From Pseudomonas sp. N3-W (GTDB lineage: Bacteria > Pseudomonadota > Gammaproteobacteria > Pseudomonadales > Pseudomonadaceae), in the NCBI RefSeq assembly GCF_024970185.1, contig NZ_CP103965.1, forward strand, positions 5,537,001 to 5,601,000: a DNA stretch of 64,000 nucleotides. The letters are read 5' to 3'. How positions within the stretch are numbered: the first letter of the stretch is position 1; each line of letters opens with the position of its first letter. Under the pieces are notes generated by a model that had not been told where the DNA came from, made no database searches, and was given only the letters and a program-made list of their open reading frames with translations. Of the stretch, positions 17,590 through 25,981 are shown piece after piece. Made by a program: the position numbers and the translations under genes.

Positions 17590-17786
17590 GCACTCCCCCG
17601 ACACAGAGCCATGGTGGCATGCATTGGCGCTGTCTTTTCCCACTCATCCAAACGTCCCGCTCTTTCCATCTTGGGATCCGGACTACAGCCTAAAAGGAAG
17701 CGTCTGACTTACGCGCGCTTACCGAATCGACTCTTATAAATGCGCAATTAAACAGCGTGAATAACAATAAAAAGAGGTCATCGGGA

Positions 17787-18674
17787 ATGAGTGAATCAAC
17801 AAGTCCTGTTCGTGTAGCCGTCGTGCAATTCGATCCTCAGGTCGGCACGCACAATTGTTCAAACAATCGGTGTCATGGTCTGGAGTTGGCCCAACACGCA
17901 GTAGACGGAGGTGCCAACCTCATTGTGCTGCCAGAGTTATGCAGCACCGGATATTTCTTCAGCAATCGGCAGGATGCCTTCGACCATTCCGAGACGGTGC
18001 CCGGAGGTCCAACGGTGCAAAGCTGGCTGGACTTCGCATCCCGGCACAAGGTGTATCTGGTAGCTGGCCTGACCGAGCGCGACGAAATGCGCCTTTTCAA
18101 TACTGCCGTGCTGGTAGGGCCGGACGGGTTTATAGGCAAGTATCGCAAAGCCCATTTGTGGAACCTGGAAAAACTCTGGTTCACACCAGGTGATATGGGC
18201 TTCCCGGTTTTTGAAACGCCCATAGGACGCATCGGCTTGCTGATCTGCTGGGATATCTGGTTTCCGGAAGTACCAAGAATTCTTGGCCAGCAAGGCGCGG
18301 ACATCATTTGCAGTTTGAACAACTGGGTATGGACGCCGCCGCCCCTGTTCGATGAAGCCGGCAAATGCATGGCCTCCTACCTGACGATGACGGCTGCTCA
18401 CGTTAACAACGTGTTTATTGCCGCCGCCAGTCGAATCGGCGAAGAACGAGGTGCTCGTTACCTCGGCTGCTCACTGATTGCCGGAACCAATGGATGGCCG
18501 ATTGGCCACGTGGCGTCAGCGGACCAGCAGGAAATCCTGTTCGCCGACATAGACCTGACCAGTTCCCGTAGCGCTCCGATCTGGAACAATTTGAACGATC
18601 TGCACCGTGATCGTCGAGCCGATCTCTACGATCAAATGCTCGGTTACACCCAGCATCCTTCTCTGCCGCGCTGA
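17787..18674 (+). CDS. Nitrilase-superfamily amidohydrolase (carbon-nitrogen hydrolase)
   Basis: The 295-residue enzyme has the Glu-Lys-Cys catalytic triad: Glu in IVLPELCSTGYF, Lys in GKYRKAHLW and Cys in GLLICWDIWFPE. It most resembles amidases and N-carbamoyl or omega-amide hydrolases, since the active-site context (ICWD) is amidase-like. Next to an amino-acid oxidase or monooxygenase it should hydrolyse the amide product to an acid and ammonia, as DavA follows DavB in lysine breakdown. ATG 17787 follows TCGGGA; an in-frame GTG ten codons earlier is less likely. Confidence 0.85.
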   Translation: MSESTSPVRVAVVQFDPQVGTHNCSNNRCHGLELAQHAVDGGANLIVLPELCSTGYFFSNRQDAFDHSETVPGGPTVQSWLDFASRHKVYLVAGLTERDEMRLFNTAVLVGPDGFIGKYRKAHLWNLEKLWFTPGDMGFPVFETPIGRIGLLICWDIWFPEVPRILGQQGADIICSLNNWVWTPPPLFDEAGKCMASYLTMTAAHVNNVFIAAASRIGEERGARYLGCSLIAGTNGWPIGHVASADQQEILFADIDLTSSRSAPIWNNLNDLHRDRRADLYDQMLGYTQHPSLPR

Positions 18675-18689
18675 TCACGGGGCCCACTC

Positions 18690-19898
18690 ATGGAAATCCA
18701 AACCGAAAAGGTTCGGCTGGCCCCGCCTGCCAGATACAAACTCGATACTGCAATCATTCTGCTGATGATCAGCACGATTGTGTTGGTTATCTGGCTTTCA
18801 CTCACCCAACGCTCCACATGGTCGGCCTTTTGGCCAGACTACAGTCACATGGTGTCGAACCTGCCAGATCCTGCCGCCTGGTTGCGTTGGGTACTTGGAG
18901 ATATCAGCGAGGTCGCCTTCTATAAACACGAGTTCGCCTCAATCGGACTGTTGGCGGGAGCCTACCTGGCCTACTGGGCTAATCGAACTGGAAAGCGTTG
19001 GCAAGGCTTTGCCATTTCATATGGCAGCGGGCTTTGGCCGTGGCTGATCACCAGTTCTCTGATTGGCCTGCTTCTGAGCAATCTGCTGTGGGGCTGGACA
19101 GTCACCGCTACCAGTTGGCAACCCACATTTGCAGCGTTCGTCTCGCTACCTGCGGCGATGGTGCTGATGTTCGGAGGCGGCTGGAAGGTCACGATCAACG
19201 GCGCAATCATGGGGGCCGTGCTGGTAACACCCATGTGTTTGCTGATTGTGAACTACGTCTGCAATCCCATGGGACTGCCCGTCGTGATCGGTAATGTCTC
19301 AGGGATGGCGGTCGCCAGCGTCTTGGCTTTTGTGCTTTGTCGCTACGTGCCGAGCCTGACGCAGTCCGCCATACCCAAAGCTCCATCCGAATCACCCGTT
19401 GCACCGGCCAGCAAAAAAGCTCCCGACTATGGATTCATCTGGAGTCTGCGACGGGTCTTGGCGGACTTTTCGGAAGCGCCGTTCTTTGGCAATGAGCTGG
19501 CGAGTATCGGACTGATACTGGGTGCCTTGCTGGCGTTCACCCTGAACCCCATGAGTCCCGCCTACGGCTCCGGGTTGCTGCCGCAACTGATCGGTGCGCA
19601 GGCGCTGACTTCAGCGATAGGGGTGGTGATCTGGCGCCGACAATGGATACAGCACGGATGGTACCCAACGTACGTTCCATTAGTGTCCGTCGTACCGGCG
19701 GCGATTTTGACCTATGGCGGCAGCTGGCAAGTCATCGGCTCCAGCGCGCTGCTGGGCGCACTTATTGCGCCCCCATTGGCTCGCGCAATTGCCCAAAAAC
19801 TACCTGCCTGGATGCACGCCTACATCGGTAACGTCATTTCCATGGCCATCAGCACTTTGGTGATCATTCCGCTGATCGGGCTTCTGATCAGCGAGTAA
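18690..19898 (+). CDS. Unrecognised integral membrane protein with internal duplication
   Basis: The 402-residue protein has about ten hydrophobic helices. The two halves resemble each other: W(L/S)RWVLGDISEVAFYKHEFA and SLRRVLADFSEAPFFGNELA, each followed by SIGLLAG or SIGLILG, then AYGSGLLP or SYGSGLWP, then a pattern resembling GWTVTATSWQPTFAAFVSLP and GWYPTYVPLVSVVP, and finally GGGWKVTINGA or GGSWQVIGSSA. The halves join through a hydrophilic linker near residue 230. Such two-fold repeats are typical of transporters, so a role in moving the substrate or product of the neighbouring enzymes is likely. I cannot name the family. It starts 16 bases after the amidase stop. Confidence 0.7.
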   Translation: MEIQTEKVRLAPPARYKLDTAIILLMISTIVLVIWLSLTQRSTWSAFWPDYSHMVSNLPDPAAWLRWVLGDISEVAFYKHEFASIGLLAGAYLAYWANRTGKRWQGFAISYGSGLWPWLITSSLIGLLLSNLLWGWTVTATSWQPTFAAFVSLPAAMVLMFGGGWKVTINGAIMGAVLVTPMCLLIVNYVCNPMGLPVVIGNVSGMAVASVLAFVLCRYVPSLTQSAIPKAPSESPVAPASKKAPDYGFIWSLRRVLADFSEAPFFGNELASIGLILGALLAFTLNPMSPAYGSGLLPQLIGAQALTSAIGVVIWRRQWIQHGWYPTYVPLVSVVPAAILTYGGSWQVIGSSALLGALIAPPLARAIAQKLPAWMHAYIGNVISMAISTLVIIPLIGLLISE

Positions 19899-19916
19899 CC
19901 GGCCAATCAGCCTTCA

Positions 19917-19947
19917 ACCCATTGGCTGTACCAATGGGTACGGCCTT
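19917..19947 (+). terminator. Hairpin with T-run inside the amino-acid cluster
   Basis: A perfect nine-pair stem (ACCCATTGG with CCAATGGGT, five-base loop) at 19917-19939 is followed by ACGGCC and a run of seven T. It lies between the membrane-protein gene and the asparaginase gene and could end the upstream transcript or attenuate readthrough. Confidence 0.6.
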
Positions 19948-19978
19948 TTTTTACACAATGAATCGAACGAGGCCTGAG

Positions 19979-20968
19979 ATGAACCTCCCCAAACTTGCGA
20001 TTGCGGCGCTCGGCGGCACCATGAGCATGCAAGCCACGCATGCCGGTGAAGGCGTGATTCCGACAGTCAGTGGCGAAACCCTGCTGAGCGCAGTACCTGA
20101 GCTGTCGAAAATGGCAAGGGTGGCCGTTGAAACGCTTGGGCTGATGCCAAGCGCATCCTTGAATTTCGAGTTTTTGCTGAGTGTTCTTTCGTGGGCGAAA
20201 TGTCAGGTTGAGCAAGGTGCGATTGGCGTAATCATCACTCAGGGCACGGATACGCTGGAGGAAACGGCCACATTGTTTGACTACCTGTGGGATCAGGACG
20301 AACCACTGATCCTGACCGGCGCCATGCGTTCAGCAGCACAGGCCGGCGCTGATGGTCCGGCGAATCTGCTGGACGCAGGTCGCGTCGCCCTGGCTGAAAA
20401 AAGCCGCAACCGGGGCGTGCAGGTTGTCATGAACGGGCAGATTCATCAGGCAAAAGCCGTTCGCAAAACCGATTCTTTGGCATTGCAGGCATTCTCCTCC
20501 CCTATCGTCGGCCCCGTGGGCATGCTGCTGGAGGGAACGGTGCACTATCTTCGCGAGCCGTCCCAACGAACGCTTTTGCCCTTGCCACACATGACGACAC
20601 AAAACATCGCCATGCTTGAGGTCTCCCTGTCTGCCGACACCTTGATGCTGGAAAACATCCTGGAACTGGGCTACGACGGGCTGGTCATTGCTGGTTTCGG
20701 TGCGGGGCATGTGTCAGAGAGCTGGGTTGCCGTCATTGAAAAAATTGCCAAGGTGATCCCCGTGCTCATTGCAACCCGGACGGGATCCGGAGCTACTGCT
20801 CGGGGTTCCTACGGTTTCATCGGTAGTGAGATGGATCTGACAAGAAAAGGTGCCTTGATGGCCGGTTTTCTCTGTCCGCGCAAAGCCCGGATACTGCTTT
20901 GGCTGCTCATTGGCTGCGAGCGACAGGGCGAGCTAGCGAGTCATCTCAACAATGATATTCATCGGTAG
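19979..20968 (+). CDS. Asparaginase-family amidohydrolase
   Basis: The 329-residue L-asparaginase-type enzyme carries the family motifs: AALGGTMSM near the N-terminus (first catalytic Thr), IITQGTDTLEETATL (second Thr-Asp pair), ADGPANLLDAG and the Lys-lacking late region ATRTGSGATARGSYGFIG. It has no signal peptide, so it is probably cytoplasmic. Substrate could be asparagine, glutamine or another amide; the cluster suggests an amide made by the upstream oxidase, which is inference. ATG 19979 follows GAACGAGG; an upstream ATG at 19958 is possible. Confidence 0.82.
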   Translation: MNLPKLAIAALGGTMSMQATHAGEGVIPTVSGETLLSAVPELSKMARVAVETLGLMPSASLNFEFLLSVLSWAKCQVEQGAIGVIITQGTDTLEETATLFDYLWDQDEPLILTGAMRSAAQAGADGPANLLDAGRVALAEKSRNRGVQVVMNGQIHQAKAVRKTDSLALQAFSSPIVGPVGMLLEGTVHYLREPSQRTLLPLPHMTTQNIAMLEVSLSADTLMLENILELGYDGLVIAGFGAGHVSESWVAVIEKIAKVIPVLIATRTGSGATARGSYGFIGSEMDLTRKGALMAGFLCPRKARILLWLLIGCERQGELASHLNNDIHR

Positions 20969-21098
20969 GAGCGACGAAAAATGCGCCTGCTGGCTAATGC
21001 CATGCTGCGAGACGGCACCGAATGGCGGTGACGAATGGTAGGGGCAAGACAGTTGCTCCCACAGGGTTTGTGGCGATTCAGTAAGATTTTCAGTGCAC

Positions 21099-21130
21099 AA
21101 AAAAGGCCTGCATCTGCAGGCCCTTTTTTA
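21099..21130 (-). terminator. Bidirectional terminator between asparaginase and zapE genes
   Basis: The palindrome GGCCTGCATCTGCAGGCC is flanked by six A on the left and seven T on the right. It serves the minus-strand zapE and may also end the plus-strand cluster. Confidence 0.8.
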
Positions 21131-21144
21131 TCCTCCGAATCGCC

Positions 21145-22239
21145 CTAAGGCTTGTGCGCCCGGGACAGGAATTCGTGCGATTGCATCTCCAGCAGACGGC
21201 TGAGCGTGCGCTGGAACTCGAAATTCAGGCGACCACCGGTATACAAGTCTTTGAGTTCGACTTCAGCAGAGATGATCAGCTTCACGTTGCGGTCGTAGAA
21301 CTCGTCGACCATGTTGATAAAGCGTCGGGCGATGTCGTCGGTGGTGACGCTCATCTGCTCGACACCGCTGAGCAACACGGCGTGGAAGATCTTGCCCAGT
21401 TCGATGTAGTCGTTCTGGCTGCGCGGGCCGTCGCACAATTCGCGGAAGTCGAACCAGGCCACGTCATCGCAGGTGCGTACGGCACGGATTTCGCGGTTCT
21501 CGATCATCAGCACGTCGTTTTCGACCGCTTGCGTGCACTCAGGCGTCAGGGCGCGGAAGCTTTTGCGCAGGCTTTCCTGGGACGCTTCGTCGAGCGGAAA
21601 GTGGAACAGTTCCGCTTGTTCGAGGTGACGCAGGCGGTAATCGACGCCGCTGTCGACGTTGACGATGTCAGTGTTCTGCTTGATCAGCGCAATCGCCGGC
21701 AGGAAGCGCGCACGTTGCAGACCGTCCTTGTACAGGCCGTCCGGCACGATGTTGGAGGTTGCCACCAGGGTCACGCCGTTCTTGAACAGCTCTTCCATCA
21801 GTGTGCCGAGGATCATCGCGTCGGTGATGTCGGAGACGAAGAACTCATCGAAGCAGATCACCCGTGACTCATCGGAAAAACGCTTGGCGATGACGGTCAA
21901 CGGGTTTTTCTCGCCGTTGAGGGTCTTCATTTCTTCGTGCACGCGCTTCATGAAGCGGTGGAAGTGCGTCCGGGTCTTTTCCTTGAACGGCAGCGCTTCG
22001 AAGAAGGTATCGACCAGATAAGTCTTGCCGCGACCCACGCCGCCCCAGAAGTACAGGCCCTTGACCGGCGCTTGCGCTTTCTTGCCAAACAGTTTGCCGA
22101 GCAGGCCCGGCTTGTTCTGCGAAGCCGCGACCAGATCGTCGTACAGGCGCTGCAAATGACGCACCGCAGTTTCCTGGGCGGCGTCATGGAAGAACTCCGG
22201 GCGTTTCAGATCAGCTTGATATCGTTCTAGGGGCGTCAT
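21145..22239 (-). CDS. zapE: Cell division protein ZapE (AFG1-like ATPase)
   Basis: This 364-residue AAA-type ATPase acts at the division site; in E. coli it binds FtsZ and destabilises the ring under stress. The Walker A is GGVGRGKTYLVD at about residue 70, the Walker B is VICFDEFFVSDITDAM, and the sensor region TLVATSNIVPDGLYKDGLQR follows. The N-terminus TPLERYQADL is standard for the family. It is monocistronic, ending in a strong terminator. Confidence 0.93.
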   Translation of the reverse strand: MTPLERYQADLKRPEFFHDAAQETAVRHLQRLYDDLVAASQNKPGLLGKLFGKKAQAPVKGLYFWGGVGRGKTYLVDTFFEALPFKEKTRTHFHRFMKRVHEEMKTLNGEKNPLTVIAKRFSDESRVICFDEFFVSDITDAMILGTLMEELFKNGVTLVATSNIVPDGLYKDGLQRARFLPAIALIKQNTDIVNVDSGVDYRLRHLEQAELFHFPLDEASQESLRKSFRALTPECTQAVENDVLMIENREIRAVRTCDDVAWFDFRELCDGPRSQNDYIELGKIFHAVLLSGVEQMSVTTDDIARRFINMVDEFYDRNVKLIISAEVELKDLYTGGRLNFEFQRTLSRLLEMQSHEFLSRAHKP

Positions 22240-22329
22240 AATTCGTTAGCAAGGCAACAAAAACGGGCGGCCACTGTAGCGACGGCCCGTGAGAATGGCA
22301 ATCAGCCCTTGGTCGGGCCGAGCCGTTAT

Positions 22330-23685
22330 TTATTCCTGAACCGGTGTCAGGGCTACACGCAGCGCGTCGATGGCAACGTCACGAGCAGCGCTGTCAGCGA
22401 AAGCAGGGCTATCGGCGATGCACTCGCCTTGCAGCCACACGCTGAAGCTCAGGTCTTCGCTGCGCACGTCCAGCGGCTGGCCGGCTTGCAATTGCTTGGT
22501 CACCTGGCCTGCCGCTTTACCGTCGGCGAAGTGGCGCGAGAGCAGCAGTTGTTCACCGTCGGCCGACAGCAGGCGGAAACGGAAACTGCCGTCGTCTTCA
22601 CGGAAGCTGACAAAGCGCGCGGCTTTGGCGGCTTTTTTCTTGGTGGTCGCGGCGACTTGTACCTGATTGACGAAAGAGCGCAGGCCGACCGCTTCACGCA
22701 GCTCGTTGAGGAACGGTGTTGCCACGGAACGGGCCTTTTTCGCACCGGTCTGCAAGATGTCTTCGAGGTCTGCCGGGCGTTCGATCAACTGGTGATAGCG
22801 ATCACGGGACTCGCCCAACTCGCTGTCGAGCAACTGGAACAGGCGGTTTTTCGCTTCACCCCAGCCCAGGCCCTGCAACAGTTCGCTGCGGAACTCGTCG
22901 GACTGCGCCGGGGTGGCGAAGGCCTGGAACAGGGTGAACAGGTGCGAATTGTCCGGATCCTTGGCTTCGCCCGGTGCACGAGAGTCGGTGACGATCCGCG
23001 AAATCGCGTCCTTCATTTCTTTGGCGCTGCTGAACAACGGGATGGTGTTGTCGTAGCTTTTCGACATCTTGCGACCGTCGAGACCCGGCAGCGTCGCAAC
23101 GCTTTCTTCGATCAATGCCTCGGGCATGGTGAAGAACTCTTTGCCCTGGCCAAACAGATGGTTGAAACGCTGACCGATGTCACGAGCCATTTCCACATGC
23201 TGGATCTGGTCACGACCGACCGGCACCTTGTGCGCGTTGAACATCAGGATGTCCGCCGCCATCAGCACCGGGTAGCTGTACAAGCCCATGGTGATGCCGG
23301 CATCCGGGTCTTCGCCGGTCTCGACGTTCTTGTCCACCGAAGCCTTGTAGGCGTGGGCGCGGTTGAGCAGGCCCTTGGCGGCGACGCAGGTCAGCAGCCA
23401 GGTCAGCTCGGGGATTTCCGGGATGTCGGACTGGCGATAGAAGGTCACACGGTCCACATCCAGGCCACCGGCCAGCCAGGTCGCGGCAATTTCCAGACGC
23501 GAGCGCTGAATGCGCAGCGGGTCATCGCATTTGATCAGGGCGTGGTAGTCGGCCAGGAAGTAGAACGAATCGGCATTGCTGTCACGGCTGGCAATGATCG
23601 CCGGCCGGATGGCGCCAGCGTAGTTGCCCAGGTGCGGCGTGCCGGTGGTGGTGATGCCGGTGAGAATACGGGTACGAGTCGTCAT
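22330..23685 (-). CDS. trpS: Tryptophan-tRNA ligase
   Basis: This class I aminoacyl-tRNA synthetase charges tRNA-Trp. The 451 residues show the HIGH-like motif TPHLGNYAGAI and the KMSKS loop GRKMSKSYDN. About 110 residues follow the catalytic core (from about residue 340; WLQGECIADSPAFAD near the end), so it is longer than the roughly 330-residue E. coli enzyme, as usual in pseudomonads. I chose ATG 23685 over a TTG eight codons upstream. The stop of the adjacent hydrolase gene lies 25 bases upstream, suggesting cotranscription. Confidence 0.95.
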   Translation of the reverse strand: MTTRTRILTGITTTGTPHLGNYAGAIRPAIIASRDSNADSFYFLADYHALIKCDDPLRIQRSRLEIAATWLAGGLDVDRVTFYRQSDIPEIPELTWLLTCVAAKGLLNRAHAYKASVDKNVETGEDPDAGITMGLYSYPVLMAADILMFNAHKVPVGRDQIQHVEMARDIGQRFNHLFGQGKEFFTMPEALIEESVATLPGLDGRKMSKSYDNTIPLFSSAKEMKDAISRIVTDSRAPGEAKDPDNSHLFTLFQAFATPAQSDEFRSELLQGLGWGEAKNRLFQLLDSELGESRDRYHQLIERPADLEDILQTGAKKARSVATPFLNELREAVGLRSFVNQVQVAATTKKKAAKAARFVSFREDDGSFRFRLLSADGEQLLLSRHFADGKAAGQVTKQLQAGQPLDVRSEDLSFSVWLQGECIADSPAFADSAARDVAIDALRVALTPVQE

Positions 23686-23709
23686 GGGTAATCGCTTGTC
23701 AGACTGCAA

Positions 23710-24339
23710 TCAATTCGAAAGACGCGGCAGGATCAGATCCTTGAGATCGGTCAGCTTGCCATGAAAAAAGTGTCCGCATTCTGCCACTTTCAGCAGCTCA
23801 TGGGGACGTTCGAGCTTGTCGGACCATTGGTAGACCAGCTGCGGATCGATGACTTCGTCGGTTTCCGGCTGGATCAGGGTCAGCTTACCGTGTTGCGGCA
23901 GTTGATCATGATCACCCAGGCGCATGACTGCAGGCGCGACCATGAACAAGTGCTTGAGCTGTTCGCCCTTGGCTTCCAGGCGGCCGCCGAGACTTGCTGC
24001 AACAAAACCGCCGAAGGAGAAACCAAACAGCGTCAGCGGCAATTCGGGGTGCCTTGCCCGCAACCATTGGGCGGCTGCCTGAGCATCATCGACTTCGCCA
24101 GTGCCCATGTCGTGGGTGCCTTCGCTGGCGCCGACACCGCGGTAGTTGAAACGCAAGGTAATCAACCCGGCGTCGCGAGCAGTACGCTGCAAGGTCGATA
24201 CGACTTTGTTGAGCATGGTCCCGCCCTGCACCGGGTTGGGGTGGCAAATCAGCGCCAGACCGCGGGGCTGCTCGTTGTCCAGGTACAAAGCTTCCAGTTG
24301 GCCGACCGGGCCATCAATCACTACAGGGGTTTCGCGCAT
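23710..24339 (-). CDS. Alpha/beta hydrolase
   Basis: The 209-residue single-domain hydrolase has the nucleophile elbow LFGFSFGGF (Ser) at about residue 100, an oxyanion region near CHPNPVQGGTM, the acid in PETDEVIDPQ and the His in ECGHFFHGKL. It resembles the short dienelactone-hydrolase-like esterases (OsmC-neighbour or YtpA types), with no assigned substrate. ATG 24339 was chosen over a TTG two codons upstream. It sits directly upstream of trpS on the same strand. Confidence 0.85.
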   Translation of the reverse strand: MRETPVVIDGPVGQLEALYLDNEQPRGLALICHPNPVQGGTMLNKVVSTLQRTARDAGLITLRFNYRGVGASEGTHDMGTGEVDDAQAAAQWLRARHPELPLTLFGFSFGGFVAASLGGRLEAKGEQLKHLFMVAPAVMRLGDHDQLPQHGKLTLIQPETDEVIDPQLVYQWSDKLERPHELLKVAECGHFFHGKLTDLKDLILPRLSN

Positions 24340-24483
24340 AAGCAAGGAAGGAACTCCGTGACCTCAAATCGGGTCGACTCGTCTAGCAAATTGTCTGTGC
24401 CAATCTATTGCGAGTGAATCGCGGTATACAGCGCAGGTTCGAGCCGTTAACGTAAAGCAAAGCCGTTTATAGAGGAAGGACTC

Positions 24484-24918
24484 GTGGAACACTCGCTCTT
24501 AGTTTGGTTGTTGCCGACTCTTGCCCTGGTTGTGGGTGTCGCCGTTGGTTTCCTGATCGCTCGCCTGGTGCCGAATGCCGCGCCTAACCGCACGCAACGT
24601 CAGCTGGACGACATTCAGGAACGTTTCGACAGTTATCAGAATGAAGTGGTGACCCACTTCAACAGCACTGCAACGCTGGTCAAGAAACTGACTGCCAGCT
24701 ATCAGGAAGTGCAGGATCATCTCGCCGAGGGTGCCAATCGCCTGGCCCTGGATGAGCAGACTCGCCAACGCCTGCTGGCCGCCCTGCATGCCGACGCAGC
24801 CGTTGCCCCACGCGAACGCCTGACACCACCACGCAATCAGGAGCCACCACGCGATTACGCGCCAAAAGCCCCAAACGCCCCGGGCATGCTTGATGAGCAG
24901 TATGGTTTGAAGAAGTAA
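24484..24918 (+). CDS. zapG: YhcB/ZapG family inner-membrane protein (DUF1043)
   Basis: The 144-residue protein has an N-terminal membrane helix (LLVWLLPTLALVVGVAVGFLIARL) followed by a cytoplasmic coiled coil (QLDDIQERFDSYQNEV, then SYQEVQDHLAEGANRLALDE) and a proline-rich tail. This is the plan of YhcB, which links cell division, envelope growth and shape. The start is GTG 24484 behind GAGGAAGG. It is divergent from the alpha/beta hydrolase and has its own terminator. Confidence 0.88.
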   Translation: MEHSLLVWLLPTLALVVGVAVGFLIARLVPNAAPNRTQRQLDDIQERFDSYQNEVVTHFNSTATLVKKLTASYQEVQDHLAEGANRLALDEQTRQRLLAALHADAAVAPRERLTPPRNQEPPRDYAPKAPNAPGMLDEQYGLKK

Positions 24919-24937
24919 TCAGGTTTCGCGCGATACC

Positions 24938-24975
24938 AAAAGCCCTCGGATGAGTGATCGTCCGGGGGCTTTTTC
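24938..24975 (+). terminator. Terminator after zapG
   Basis: An AGCCCTCGGA stem pairs with TCCGGGGGCT (one G-T pair) and is followed by TTTTT. A truncated REP arm lies at about 25003-25016, between this and the next terminator. Confidence 0.8.
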
Positions 24976-25035
24976 ATGTCCGGGATTTTCTTCGCCTATT
25001 AGGCCTGCTCGCGAAGGGGCCCGCACAGACAACAC

Positions 25036-25074
25036 AAAAAAAACCGCCCGATCTGCTGAGAATCGTGCGGTTTT
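25036..25074 (-). terminator. Terminator after the OmpA-family lipoprotein gene
   Basis: The stem AACCGCCCGAT with ATCGTGCGGTT (one mismatch) is preceded on the plus strand by a run of eight A, which forms the T-run on the minus strand. Confidence 0.8.
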
Positions 25075-25100
25075 CCTAAACCTGGGGTTCAGTCAGGCTG

Positions 25101-25880
25101 TTACGGGTACTGCTGGTATTGCTGACCTTGTTGCTGATACTGCTGCACCGGCTGGCCTTGCTGCTGGTACTGCTGTTGAACCGGCTGACCCGGTTGTTGA
25201 TATTGCTGACCCGGAATCGCCTTCAGATTGACCTCAACCCGGCGGTTCTGCGCCCGGCCATTGACGTCGCCGTTGCTGGCAATCGGGTTATCCGGCCCGG
25301 CACCGACCGCGGAAAGATTCGCACCGCTGACACCCTGCGACGTCAGATAGGTCGCAACGCTCTGGGCGCGACGTTGGGACAGGTCCATGTTATGCGCGCG
25401 GCTGCCGGTGCTGTCGGTGTAGCCGACGATCTCGATCTGGTTTTGGCTGAACTCACGAAGCGAGCCTGCCAGGTTGTTCAGTGGCTGATAGAAACTTGGA
25501 GCGATGTTCGCCGAATCGGTGGCGAAGGTGATGTTGCCCGGCATGATCAACTTGATCTGATCGCCCTGACGCTGCACCTCGACGCCCGTATTGGCCATGC
25601 TGGCGCGCAGTTTTTTCTCTTGCTGATCGGCGTAATAACCGTAACCGGCAGCGGAGGCGCCCACTACCGCAGCGCCAATCAACGCGCCCTTGCCACGGTT
25701 GTTGTGGTCGATGGCCGCACCGGCCAGTGCACCAGCCAATGCGCCAAGGCCGCCGTACTTGGCGGTCTTGCTCACGCCGGAATCAGCCTGACCCTGATTG
25801 TCATAAGGATTGGGTGAAGCGCACCCGGCCAGCATGGCCACAGCGGTAGCAACAATAATCAAACGAGGCGTGGTGAACAT
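25101..25880 (-). CDS. OmpA-family lipoprotein (YiaD-like) with Gln-rich tail
   Basis: The 259-residue envelope protein has a lipoprotein signal (IIVATAVAMLAGC, lipobox LAGC). A glycine-zipper segment of alternating G and A (about residues 40-85, GALAGALAGAAIDH and ALIGAAVVGASAAGYGYYAD) may insert into a membrane. An OmpA peptidoglycan-binding domain follows (about 110-220: FATDSANIAP, EIVGYTDSTGS, NMDLSQRRAQSVATYL, NRRVEV). The last 40 residues are a tandem repeat of Gln, Tyr, Pro and Gly (GQPVQQQYQQQ) that is not part of the fold. Confidence 0.9.
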   Translation of the reverse strand: MFTTPRLIIVATAVAMLAGCASPNPYDNQGQADSGVSKTAKYGGLGALAGALAGAAIDHNNRGKGALIGAAVVGASAAGYGYYADQQEKKLRASMANTGVEVQRQGDQIKLIMPGNITFATDSANIAPSFYQPLNNLAGSLREFSQNQIEIVGYTDSTGSRAHNMDLSQRRAQSVATYLTSQGVSGANLSAVGAGPDNPIASNGDVNGRAQNRRVEVNLKAIPGQQYQQPGQPVQQQYQQQGQPVQQYQQQGQQYQQYP

Positions 25881-25981
25881 GAAGAGCTCCTACTTTCGCA
25901 TTCTGTGGTGCAACGGACGTTGGCAATGGACCTTTGCGGGCGTTGGATCATCAAAAACAACAATAATTCAATCGCTGACCA

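Noticed and set aside
19979..20968. Periplasmic type II asparaginase
   Set aside because: No signal peptide is present at either candidate start; location is therefore more likely cytoplasmic and the subtype was left open.
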